Source: Marinobacter denitrificans (GTDB lineage: Bacteria; Pseudomonadota; Gammaproteobacteria; Pseudomonadales; Oleiphilaceae). Taken from it: a stretch of DNA of 64,000 nucleotides. Within the stretch, counting starts at the first letter, position 1. The number at the start of each line of letters is the position of its first letter. Positions 7,950 through 15,835 of this stretch are shown here, in pieces. The notes below the pieces were generated by a model. That model worked only from the letters and a program-made list of their open reading frames with translations. It did not search any database and was not told where the DNA came from. Position numbers and translations under genes: made by a program. Where the stretch lies: assembly GCF_008795955.1 (NCBI RefSeq), contig NZ_VMHN01000001.1, positions 1-64,000 of the forward strand, read 5' to 3'.

Positions 7950-10900
7950 TTATGGACGAGCCCGTTGCTCGGAGGAAGGCTTACGTTGTCCAAGCTCCAC
8001 ACCGAATTGTTTGACCAGATCGACCAGCGCGTCAGCCTGTTTGTCTTCCGTGAAAATGCCGTCCAGCCCTTCATGGTGGACGCCGGTAAACGGCTGTTCA
8101 TACAACTGTTTAACGTTGATGGTGCCGAAGCGACACAGGTGATTCTTCAGCAGCGCGATAAAACGTTGCTGGCGACTATTCAGGTGAATGTGGTTGTCTT
8201 GGACAAATTCGGTAAAAGCGCCTTCAACCGCTTTGCTATCCATGCCAATCAGCGTGCGAAGCAACTGGTCAAGGCTTGCTCCTGAATTCGGAAAAAACTC
8301 TTTGAGGGTTTCCAGGTCAAGACTTGGATTCTGAACATGCACCAGCGCATTAAGCTCTTCCAGCTCCTGTTCTGACACTGGCTCACCCTTGCGAATTTTG
8401 ATCAGAACGGCATTGGTGTCGAACCAGGGCTGGAGCGTTTCCTCTACCTGTTTCCGATAGATCTGATAGTCAACTGTCTCGATCCGGGTGGGGCGATCCT
8501 GAATTTGATACCCCTCGCTATCTTCCTTGAGATCGATCACTGTTGCCGGGCTGGCAGGTGGCGTCGCCTCTTTGTCTCTTAAATGAATAATCCTACGGAG
8601 AGCCTGACGCTGTTCTTCCAGTTTCTCGAACGACGGCTTTTGCCAGAATTCTTTAGCTTGAATGGCTTTTATGTGTTCGGCCTTGTCCCGAACCGGATTC
8701 AGGTGCATGGACAGGCTGCGCACTTTCTCAAGCGCTGCTTCTTTGGCGACATCCAGCTGCGATGGGTTCGTTAGCAGGATCCGCTGCAACTCTGTCAGCT
8801 GCTGATCCCACCGCAAGGCATCACTCTGCCCCTGCACATTACGCCACTGCATCAATGGCGCCATTGCGCCACGCAGAAGATCACGGGTTTGCGGCGCAAA
8901 CTGCTCCAAAACCTTTGCGTCGCTCAACTGGGCCTTGAGCTTCCAGCTATCCCTGACTGCAATACAACGGTCATCAAGAGCGTCGATATCTTCCTTTATG
9001 AGCCGAACGATATCGCGGAACAGTTCGATCTCCGCGCGCTTAAGGGCTACCTCAGCCAAATCCAACCGGGTCTCAAACAGCTTTTCGCAAAGGGATTTAC
9101 TTGGGCGCCCTTCTTCCTCGGGTGGGTCCATCTCGAAGTAATCGAAATTACCCCAATGATCAAAGATCAGAAAGTGGGTTTTATCATGCCCGGGGCCATA
9201 CAGATTCGGACACAGTCGGGTGCCCCGCCCGACCATCTGCCAGAATTTGACCTTGGATTTGATCGGCTTGGCGAAAACCAAGTTGACCACTTCCGGCACA
9301 TCGATACCGGTATCAAGCATGTCGACCGATATCGCAATCGTAATTTCATTTTTGGATTTACCGTCCGCCCGCTTGAAGTCTTCTATCAGCTCCTCTGCAC
9401 GCTCGAATTTCGAGTGAATGACCCTGCAGAAATTGCCACCAAGCTGCGGATACATTTCACCGAAAAGCTCTGCCAAAAGTTCTGCGTGCTGGATGCTTCG
9501 AGCAAAAACGATGCTTTTCCCGGGCAGTTGGCCATCGGCATCTCGGACCCCCCGCTCCATCAGGTTGCGGAGCACCTCGCGATTCGTATCCTTGTTGAAT
9601 ATGGCTTTGTCGATATCCGGCTGACTGAAATCCAATTCATTAGGGTCGTAACCCTGGTCTTCCAGCTCAGCAATTTGTTCGTCAGTCAGAGACCGTCCCT
9701 GAATGCCCTCACGCAAAAATCGCGTGGTGTGTGAAACCACTTTAAACGGCACCAGATTGCGATCTTCAACGGCCTGCTCTAATGGGTAGTTCGCTGTGGG
9801 GGTTTTGTAATCGCAATCAAATAAGTTGCAGGTAGAGCGACTGACCATTTCAACCGGCGTCGCTGTCAGGCCAACCTGCCGGGCATCGAAATACTTGAAC
9901 AGATCCCCGTAGACATTATAGATCGAGCGATGGGACTCATCGGCGATAATGAGATCGAAGTAACCCACGTCAAACTGTTCGAAGATGCGCATCATGCCGG
10001 GGTAAGTAGAGATATAAATCCGAGCGTCGTGCCGGCCTTCTTTGCTGCTGCGCCCAACAACGTAAAGGGGCTCACGAATGAACTCTCCGAACGCATTTTT
10101 CGCCTGTTTGCGAAGTTCTTTCCGGTCACACAAGAACAGAACTCGCTTGGCCCATCCCGCATCCAGCATCCGTTTTGTTAATGCAATGGAGACACGAGTT
10201 TTACCGGTCCCGGTAGCCTGGACAACGAGGGCTTTGCGGAAGCCGTTGCTAAAACGCTCACTGACACGAGTAATCGCTTCTATCTGGTACATCCGGCCAG
10301 CTATGTCCGTGGCGATGGGCGTTGAATTGAGATCCTGACGCGTTACCCGCTGAGCGACCAAATACTGGAGGCTGTCTTTGCTGTAGTAGCCATAAAGTTT
10401 GCGGGGCACTGTGTCCAGCACATCGTCCCAAATCCAGATGTCGTAACCGTTGGTGTAAAAGATAACTGGTCTTTGAGCGTGCTTTTCTTCCAGTGCATCG
10501 GCGTACAGCTTTGCCTGATGGCGGCCCTTCTCTGGGTTTTCGCGTGCACGCTTGGCCTCGACTACGGCAAGCGGCTTGCCATTATCATCCCAAAGAACGT
10601 AGTCACAATAGCCGGTACCGCTGCGGGTCGGTTGCCCATCGACTTCGTGCTCCAGAGTTACCTGGTCGGTGTCAGCGCCATCAAGGTCAATCTTCCAGCC
10701 TGCCAGTTGGAGCTCGCTGTCGATAAGACGACGTCGAGTTTGCGCCTCGTTCAACTCCAGGGTACTGGTTGCCTTTTCACTGCCATTGAAGAAAGATCGT
10801 GCCTTAGCCTGATCAACCGCCACTTTGAGCTGGGCAGCTTTCCTCAGCGCTTCTTGTTCAGACTCTTGCGCCGCCTCAAGTTCCTTTAAGGCACTCTCGA

Positions 10901-11396
10901 GCTGCGCCTCCTGTGAGGCGAGCTTTTCCTGAAGGGCTTTATTCTTTTTCTTGAATTCGGACTTCGCACTGCTTCCTTGCGGAGAAGGCGGTTGGAATTC
11001 AGGCACATCCTCGCGGCCACCTCCCGCTTGAGCGATAAACAGCCAGGCCCCGAGATGGTAAGCTTCCTCAACGAGCCAAACAGCCGTATCTGGGGAGGAC
11101 TGACCTTCGTGTGCAGCCGAATTCCCATGCTTTCGCACAGCATGCAATTTATCGAGAATCACCTGGGGGACCATCGCAGTGAAACTGGCATTTCTGAGAC
11201 GGTCCATGAGATTGGCAGTCGGCTCTATGGGCAGTTGGAGTTCACGATAAATCGAGCCCACCATTTTCTCTACATAGCAGCGCAGTTTTACAAGCGAACT
11301 CTGAGGATCCGAATAGGCATAGGTCTCGGCATAACCTCCAAGGTCTGCGAGTTCTGGCCATTGTTTTCTCAGGTGCTCAAAGTTCATAGACTTCAT
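7950..11396 (-). CDS. hsdR: Type I restriction enzyme motor and nuclease subunit HsdR
   Basis: This 1148-aa subunit belongs to the EcoEI-like branch. It has a DUF4145-like N-terminus (1-130), a coiled coil (about 145-200), a PD-(D/E)XK nuclease with D265, E280 and K282, Walker A ATGTGKT at 394-400, DESH box at 486-489, the second helicase half, and an EcoEI-type C-terminal region (about 850-1100). It translocates DNA using ATP and cuts unmethylated foreign DNA when bound to HsdM and HsdS. The ATG at 11396 is preceded by GGAAGG at eight bases. A putative sigma-54 promoter lies just upstream, so it appears to be the first gene of the regulated unit. Confidence 0.95.
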   Translation of the reverse strand: MKSMNFEHLRKQWPELADLGGYAETYAYSDPQSSLVKLRCYVEKMVGSIYRELQLPIEPTANLMDRLRNASFTAMVPQVILDKLHAVRKHGNSAAHEGQSSPDTAVWLVEEAYHLGAWLFIAQAGGGREDVPEFQPPSPQGSSAKSEFKKKNKALQEKLASQEAQLESALKELEAAQESEQEALRKAAQLKVAVDQAKARSFFNGSEKATSTLELNEAQTRRRLIDSELQLAGWKIDLDGADTDQVTLEHEVDGQPTRSGTGYCDYVLWDDNGKPLAVVEAKRARENPEKGRHQAKLYADALEEKHAQRPVIFYTNGYDIWIWDDVLDTVPRKLYGYYSKDSLQYLVAQRVTRQDLNSTPIATDIAGRMYQIEAITRVSERFSNGFRKALVVQATGTGKTRVSIALTKRMLDAGWAKRVLFLCDRKELRKQAKNAFGEFIREPLYVVGRSSKEGRHDARIYISTYPGMMRIFEQFDVGYFDLIIADESHRSIYNVYGDLFKYFDARQVGLTATPVEMVSRSTCNLFDCDYKTPTANYPLEQAVEDRNLVPFKVVSHTTRFLREGIQGRSLTDEQIAELEDQGYDPNELDFSQPDIDKAIFNKDTNREVLRNLMERGVRDADGQLPGKSIVFARSIQHAELLAELFGEMYPQLGGNFCRVIHSKFERAEELIEDFKRADGKSKNEITIAISVDMLDTGIDVPEVVNLVFAKPIKSKVKFWQMVGRGTRLCPNLYGPGHDKTHFLIFDHWGNFDYFEMDPPEEEGRPSKSLCEKLFETRLDLAEVALKRAEIELFRDIVRLIKEDIDALDDRCIAVRDSWKLKAQLSDAKVLEQFAPQTRDLLRGAMAPLMQWRNVQGQSDALRWDQQLTELQRILLTNPSQLDVAKEAALEKVRSLSMHLNPVRDKAEHIKAIQAKEFWQKPSFEKLEEQRQALRRIIHLRDKEATPPASPATVIDLKEDSEGYQIQDRPTRIETVDYQIYRKQVEETLQPWFDTNAVLIKIRKGEPVSEQELEELNALVHVQNPSLDLETLKEFFPNSGASLDQLLRTLIGMDSKAVEGAFTEFVQDNHIHLNSRQQRFIALLKNHLCRFGTINVKQLYEQPFTGVHHEGLDGIFTEDKQADALVDLVKQFGVELGQRKPSSEQRARP

Positions 11397-11424
11397 ACAA
11401 GTTGCCTTCCATGTCGAGACTTAA

Positions 11425-11441
11425 ATCAGGAACCGTGCCAA
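11425..11441 (-). promoter_or_regulatory. Putative sigma-54 promoter of the hsd operon
   Basis: On the minus strand this reads TTGGCACGGTTCCTGAT. The -24 element matches the consensus YTGGCACG at every position. With the standard four-base spacer the -12 element is CTGAT against TTGCW, matching three of five and lacking the usual C of the GC doublet. The predicted start near 11414 would give an 18-nt leader that contains the hsdR GGAAGG ribosome site, so the geometry fits. It lies between the sigma-54 activator gene and hsdR. The weak -12 box is the main reason for doubt. Confidence 0.6.
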
Positions 11442-11453
11442 GTCCTAATAGAA

Positions 11454-12965
11454 TCAATAACCGGTGTCGCTGATTCCGAGCTGATTGATCCAGTTGCTCA
11501 ACGTTTGATGATTCGAAATCCCCAATAAACGGGCCGCTTTTACCTTCTGCCCAGCTGTCAACTTCAGAGCCTCTTGAATATAGTAGGCCTTTGTTTCATC
11601 GACGATTTTATTTATATCAACCCCTTGGGAAACGTCCAGTCGCTGACCAGAGTGAGAGACTGCTGCCCCCCTCTTTATCATTGCTTTCTCAATATGGTGA
11701 TGCTCCAAGAGAACGCCGTCGGTCCACACAGAAGCTCTGACAAGGGTGTTCCAAAGCTCGCGAATGTTGCCCGGCCAAGGCTGGCTACAGATAAATTTAA
11801 TTGCACTTTTGGAAATTTTTTTACTTGTATATCCTGGCTGCGTCCTCGCCTCCTGATTGAGCTGTTCTATAAGCCTCTCCACAAGATCAGGAATGTCCTC
11901 TTGGCGATTTCTCAACGGCGGTAGACTAAGAAGGCCAACAGCTAATCTGTAAAACAGATCTTCACGAAAATCACCTGCCTCTACCATAGCCAACAAATCA
12001 CGGTGAGTTGCCGCAATAATTCGGACGTCTGTCTTGTGAGCACGGTTTGCACCGACCGGCATGACCTCTTTCTCCTGCAAAACTCGCAGAAGTTTCGCCT
12101 GTGCATCTAAAGGCAGCTCGCCGACCTCGTCTAAAAAGAGTGTACCGCCATGCGCCTGGTCAAATACGCCTTTTCGACTGCTTACAGCTCCGGTGAAAGC
12201 CCCTTTGACATGCCCGAACAAATGCGAATCCACCAATCCTTCAGGAATTGCACCACAGTTTACCGGCACAAACGGCTCACTCGCTCTCACCGAAGCCTGA
12301 TGGATAGCGCTGGCAACTACCTCCTTACCTGTTCCGGAATCGCCTTGTATTACTACCGGTATATCTCTGAGGGCAATCCGTTTTGCCAGAGCGATAGTCT
12401 CACTCATAGTCGCTGAGTGAGTCTGGATATGGTCAAAATGAACGTCCACGTCAGGTGCATTGCTTGCGATCTGACCAAGCAGTCCATCCTGGTGCTGCAG
12501 ATACTCGAGGGATATATCGAAAGGCAACTCGATGCTAGACAGCCCGGATTGCCACGAGGTCTGAACCAGTTCGGTCCCGTAAACACCCTTGCCGAGCAGC
12601 AACCATGTCGCAATCATCGCCGGCGTGCCCGAGGTTAGGTTCAGTGTTACCCGAACATCCTTAGCTGCCAGGCGATCAAGCTCTTCTCGGGCTACCTGGT
12701 AAATTCCACTGTAGTCGATAGGACTCTCAAGGGCGGCCTCGCGGAACGAGATCTTGAGGGGGCGTTTGATGCCTGCCATTTTCTTGGATAGCCAGCCCTC
12801 AAAATGTTCAAGTCGATCGAGCCAGTTATTTGCAAGAACTCTCACCTCATCAAACGGCCATTCGGCAGATGCCAGGATTGCAGCAATTGGACCTTCAGCT
12901 CCCCTCTCTTCCGCCAGTACATCCTGTTGACCCAACCATGTGAGCAAAATCCGTTTTTTGGGCAT
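11454..12965 (-). CDS. CARF-domain sigma-54-dependent activator (RtcR-like), linked to type I R-M
   Basis: This 503-aa protein has an N-terminal CARF-like sensor (about 1-155) with the family loop NLTSGTPA at 109-116, where RtcR has HITTGTH. The central AAA+ domain has Walker A GDSGTGKE (208-215), the sigma-54-contacting GAFTGA loop (255-260) and Walker B GGTLFLDE (273-280). A Fis-type helix-turn-helix occupies about 474-497. CARF domains bind cyclic oligonucleotides or RNA ends, so the protein should convert a nucleotide signal into sigma-54 transcription. No rtcAB genes are present; the next gene downstream is hsdR, 57 bp away, behind a sigma-54-like promoter. Start chosen by GAGGAA seven bases upstream. 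Domain calls are firm; the target operon is inferred. Confidence 0.85.
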   Translation of the reverse strand: MPKKRILLTWLGQQDVLAEERGAEGPIAAILASAEWPFDEVRVLANNWLDRLEHFEGWLSKKMAGIKRPLKISFREAALESPIDYSGIYQVAREELDRLAAKDVRVTLNLTSGTPAMIATWLLLGKGVYGTELVQTSWQSGLSSIELPFDISLEYLQHQDGLLGQIASNAPDVDVHFDHIQTHSATMSETIALAKRIALRDIPVVIQGDSGTGKEVVASAIHQASVRASEPFVPVNCGAIPEGLVDSHLFGHVKGAFTGAVSSRKGVFDQAHGGTLFLDEVGELPLDAQAKLLRVLQEKEVMPVGANRAHKTDVRIIAATHRDLLAMVEAGDFREDLFYRLAVGLLSLPPLRNRQEDIPDLVERLIEQLNQEARTQPGYTSKKISKSAIKFICSQPWPGNIRELWNTLVRASVWTDGVLLEHHHIEKAMIKRGAAVSHSGQRLDVSQGVDINKIVDETKAYYIQEALKLTAGQKVKAARLLGISNHQTLSNWINQLGISDTGY

Positions 12966-13167
12966 TGGTAAATTCCTCTACATCGACGCAAACAAACTTA
13001 CCAGTTAAAGGCCGAGGGTGCGACAGAGTATGTTCTCAACTCTTACCAGCAGAACACGTGTCTATCTGGCCTAATTTCACGTAATGCACGCAAAAAACAC
13101 GCAGTCACGTCGACAGCTCCCTTTTATTCCTTTGTAAGCTACCTGTGAACCCAGTTGGAGTAGAGAC
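12966..13167. promoter_or_regulatory. Divergent intergenic region between the CARF regulator and a hypothetical gene
   Basis: These 202 bp must hold the promoters of both flanking genes. I see a palindrome ACACGTGT at 13054-13061, a possible operator or activator site, and no convincing sigma-70 or sigma-54 promoter. Ribosome sites are clear on both sides (GAGGAA for the regulator, GGAG for the rightward gene). Confidence 0.3.
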
Positions 13168-13581
13168 ATGACAACACGCCCCCCTACAGACCGCATGATT
13201 GACTGCGCCAAGGAAAACGCAAAAGCTCTGGGCATCGAACTGCCACAGAAAGCCATCGAGGAATATATCTTTTGTAAGTGGTTCAACCTTCGCTGTTGGG
13301 CTTTGTTGCCGCCCCTCTATCGATACGTTTGTGACGAGGTAGAGCTTTGCGAACACCTCGGCATAACCGTAAACCTCTCGGAATTCAAAAGCCGACTGGA
13401 CTTTGAAAGCTGGTTTGCCCCGATTTTGGCTAAATACGAAGCCTCAGTCCTAAGAATAGATGAGCAGCTTCAATCCCGGGAAGGCGCCATAGAATCTCCA
13501 AAGAAACCAAAGCTTCGCCCTCCCTCAATCAGCGGTACCAACTCGGCTTTGCAAAAAATTCGAAAGCTCTTCAAACGTTGA
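13168..13581 (+). CDS. Hypothetical 137-aa island protein
   Basis: This protein is not recognised. Residues about 7-40 (starting PTDRMIDCAKENAKALGIEL) resemble a short helical repeat found at the C-termini of some plasmid-borne topoisomerases and related proteins, so nucleic-acid contact is possible. The tail is basic (LQKIRKLFKR). There is no signal or membrane segment. GGAG precedes the ATG. It is transcribed divergently from the CARF regulator, so the two may share control. Confidence 0.55.
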   Translation: MTTRPPTDRMIDCAKENAKALGIELPQKAIEEYIFCKWFNLRCWALLPPLYRYVCDEVELCEHLGITVNLSEFKSRLDFESWFAPILAKYEASVLRIDEQLQSREGAIESPKKPKLRPPSISGTNSALQKIRKLFKR

Positions 13582-14038
13582 CACCAACACCGAAATTTAG
13601 GATCGCTCACGAGGAAATAACGGGGCTCAACGGTCGACGGATCTTCAGCTTTAAGACATCTCCGTCGACGGCAAATTGAAAACTCAGGCCAAATAGATCA
13701 CGAGCTTTCAAATACATCGTTCTACTGGTTTTCAATGAGCAGTTTACGATCACGATGGATTGGAAGGTTGGATGCAGGTCAGACGTGCTAAATCGCTTCG
13801 CAGCCAACATTAGCTTCTGCGCTTCGACCAATATCGGAAAGAAAGGGAAATGAGTGAGAAATGATGCCTAAGCAACTTGTCTTTGGCACCATTTCTCACT
13901 CATTGCGAAGCCTGTTGCCGGCTCTTTACGTGGCGAACCAATAAAAACGAAACAGTTGGGAAGCAGAACTTTACCCGCCGGCTTCGCCTTCACACAGAAG
14001 AATAGATTAACTGCATCCTCCGGATGCCTTTAGCTGAG
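13582..14038. other. Gene-poor island segment with hairpins
   Basis: No gene is convincing here. The stretch holds three inverted repeats: a 9-bp repeat GTCGACGGA/TCCGTCGAC at 13633-13669, a long hairpin at 13849-13904 (listed separately), and GCATCC/GGATGC at 14013-14027 just beyond the PrtN-like stop, which could be a weak terminator for that gene. Confidence 0.5.
13849..13904. repeat. Long near-perfect inverted repeat (hairpin)
   Basis: The arms AATGAGTGAGAAATG (13849-13863) and CATTTCTCACTCATT (13890-13904) are exact complements. After one mismatch the pairing continues for four more bases (TGCC with GGCA), leaving a loop of about 16 bases. There is no T-tract after it on either strand, so it is not an ordinary terminator. 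It may be an operator, a recombination or processing site, or a remnant of a mobile element. Confidence 0.75.
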
Positions 14039-14299
14039 TTAGGAATTCACCAAATGCCACTCTCGCCAGGCCAGCTCTCGTTGATTATCGATAAACTCTG
14101 CCAAATCCTGCAAGCTGATCAACCAGGTCGATTTCTGAGAACCTCCTCGCCACGCTGGAATTGGAAGAGCGTGGCGCCCTGCTTTTACTGCTGCTTTTGC
14201 TGGAGACAAGCCAAAATATTTCTGACAGACATCCGCCAACGGGACTTCTGATTCAGAATATTCCGCTAACAGCGCAAAATATGTTGATACCTGGTTCAT
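14039..14299 (-). CDS. PrtN-like small transcriptional regulator
   Basis: This 86-aa protein resembles the pyocin activator PrtN family: it starts with MNQVSTYFALLAEY, has the core PLADVCQKYFGLSPAKA, and ends with SLQDLAEFIDNQRE. PrtN in P. aeruginosa turns on pyocin genes after DNA damage; small relatives next to integrases in islands probably control excision or cargo. The ATG at 14299 has GGAGGT five bases upstream, so the longer frame starting at 14332 is not needed. It lies downstream of the integrase on the same strand. No pyocin structural genes are in the window, so the target is unknown. Confidence 0.7.
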   Translation of the reverse strand: MNQVSTYFALLAEYSESEVPLADVCQKYFGLSPAKAAVKAGRHALPIPAWRGGSQKSTWLISLQDLAEFIDNQRELAWREWHLVNS

Positions 14300-14409
14300 A
14301 ACACCTCCATAAAACACCCTGATTCTCAGCATATCGGAGACAGTGAACCTCGTGGGTCGTTAAACGGTGTTTTTTGCGCGCATGAGGACTCTCACCGATA
14401 GAGTGCAGA

Positions 14410-15501
14410 TCACTCTTCACTTACTGGGCGCCAACTCCAACCCCTATATTTGTCGTGAGGCTCCTGCCGACTGATATGGGTATAGCGCTGGAGCATCGAC
14501 CAGCTTTGGTGTCCTGATACAGATGCTACCCGTGGAATATCCCAGCCACACTCAAACAACCAACTGATGCACTCATGACGCAGGTCGTGGAAACGCAAAT
14601 CTTTGATCCCTAGGAACTGGCAGTATGCATGGAAACGGGCGCCGATCGATTTTGAGTTATAAGGAAAAATTCGTTGGTGGCACCGCGGCTGCCGCTGAAT
14701 GATCGACCAGGCCTCATCGGTGAGATAAACCACTCGGTTGTTCCCAGCAGTACCCATTGGGTTTTTCATGTTGGGGACGACGACACTCCGATTGCGCGAA
14801 TCCAGGCTCGCCCACTCGATTCGGCAAATCTCGTCCTGTCGGCGGGTGGAAAAGAGGGCGAACAATATAATGTCGGCCATTGGAATAGCTCTTTTTCCCG
14901 AGGGTATGGAAGCGTATTCCAAAAGCTGGTCAAGTTCTGCCAAGTTCGGTCGACGATCCCTTTTTCTCGATTTCCCTACCAGTCGCTCTCGACGACATGT
15001 TTCGGCCGCATCATTTAGCGGTTCCAACGCTGCGGGTATGCCCCAGGCCGACCGGGCTGTTTTGAATACCGATCGGAGCCAAATCAAGTCGTTGTTAATT
15101 GTCTGGGGTTGAACCCTCTTTCCGAATGCATCGGGCTGTCCGCGGTCTACCACGTGTGCAACAACTTCTTGAGCGGTCAATTCGATCGCATCCTTCTCAG
15201 CCAGGTCGAACGACTTTAAATACTCCAAATGATGCCGTTTGCTTCTCCCAAAGCTATGACCAAACTCGTCCAAATAACGATCAATCAAGTCCTCAATGGT
15301 CACGCCCCTGTGTTGTATACGAAGCAAAGCACCAGGTTCCTGGAGTTCCAGCTCCCGCCGGCTACTCCAGTCTCGCGCCAGGGCCTTACGATCAAATGTA
15401 CGGCTTTCCTGATATACGACGCTTCCATTGCGTTTGACCCGCACATCAGCACGATATGCCCTACTACCATCGGCACGTCTTCGTGTTGTTATGGATGCCA
15501 T
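14410..15501 (-). CDS. Tyrosine integrase of a dusA-targeting genomic island
   Basis: This 363-aa recombinase has an N-terminal arm-binding and core-binding region, then the catalytic domain with an Arg at 220/221 (FSTRRQDE), H305 and R308 (HDLR), H331 (GHQS) and the nucleophile Y340 (RYTH). It reads away from dusA, whose start is 334 bp away. Integrases in this position form the known dusA-associated family, which inserts at the 5' end of dusA. GAGGAG lies about 11 bases before the ATG. All catalytic residues are present, so the island may still be mobile. Confidence 0.92.
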   Translation of the reverse strand: MASITTRRRADGSRAYRADVRVKRNGSVVYQESRTFDRKALARDWSSRRELELQEPGALLRIQHRGVTIEDLIDRYLDEFGHSFGRSKRHHLEYLKSFDLAEKDAIELTAQEVVAHVVDRGQPDAFGKRVQPQTINNDLIWLRSVFKTARSAWGIPAALEPLNDAAETCRRERLVGKSRKRDRRPNLAELDQLLEYASIPSGKRAIPMADIILFALFSTRRQDEICRIEWASLDSRNRSVVVPNMKNPMGTAGNNRVVYLTDEAWSIIQRQPRCHQRIFPYNSKSIGARFHAYCQFLGIKDLRFHDLRHECISWLFECGWDIPRVASVSGHQSWSMLQRYTHISRQEPHDKYRGWSWRPVSEE

Positions 15502-15835
15502 GCGCTATGTTTCTCCTCAGTATCGATCCCGGATCAAGATCATCTTTCAATCCAGAATATCCTCGAAAAATCGGCTTTCGTGACGGTAAACGTACTTTTT
15601 TGGCTACATCAGGGCTCGGATATCGCTTATCAGCCAGAGTCAGCCGAACAAACCATCGCAAGCACTTTCCTGATAGAATTCGCCCTGAAAGCGGTGGAAC
15701 GTCTTGAGACACCGAAGCCTTTTAGGAAGGTTTTAACCGGAATTAATTACTGGCACAGATCGCGATGCTACAAGCCACTTGCTGTAGCACTCCTGTAGCA
15801 CCGAGATCAGAAAAACGGTCAAAATCGAGCAATTA
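15502..15835. promoter_or_regulatory. Integrase-dusA intergenic region with short repeats
   Basis: No gene is supported. Near the dusA end are two direct copies of TGTAGCAC (15783-15790 and 15794-15801), spaced 11 bp so that they fall on one face of the helix, and one inverted copy TGCTACA (15766-15772). They could be integrase arm sites, excision-factor sites or an operator for the integrase or dusA promoters. Confidence 0.45.

Noticed and set aside
13607..13831. Possible 74-aa minus-strand gene starting with TTG
   Set aside because: It has no ribosome site, no recognised family, a TTG start and lies among hairpins; it may be a remnant but is not supported as a gene.
14013..14027. GCATCC/GGATGC hairpin as a strong terminator
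   Set aside because: The stem is only six base pairs and no T-run follows on the PrtN-like gene's strand.
15464..15712. Open frame of 82 codons upstream of the integrase
   Set aside because: It overlaps the integrase start in another frame, has no ribosome site and no recognisable motif.
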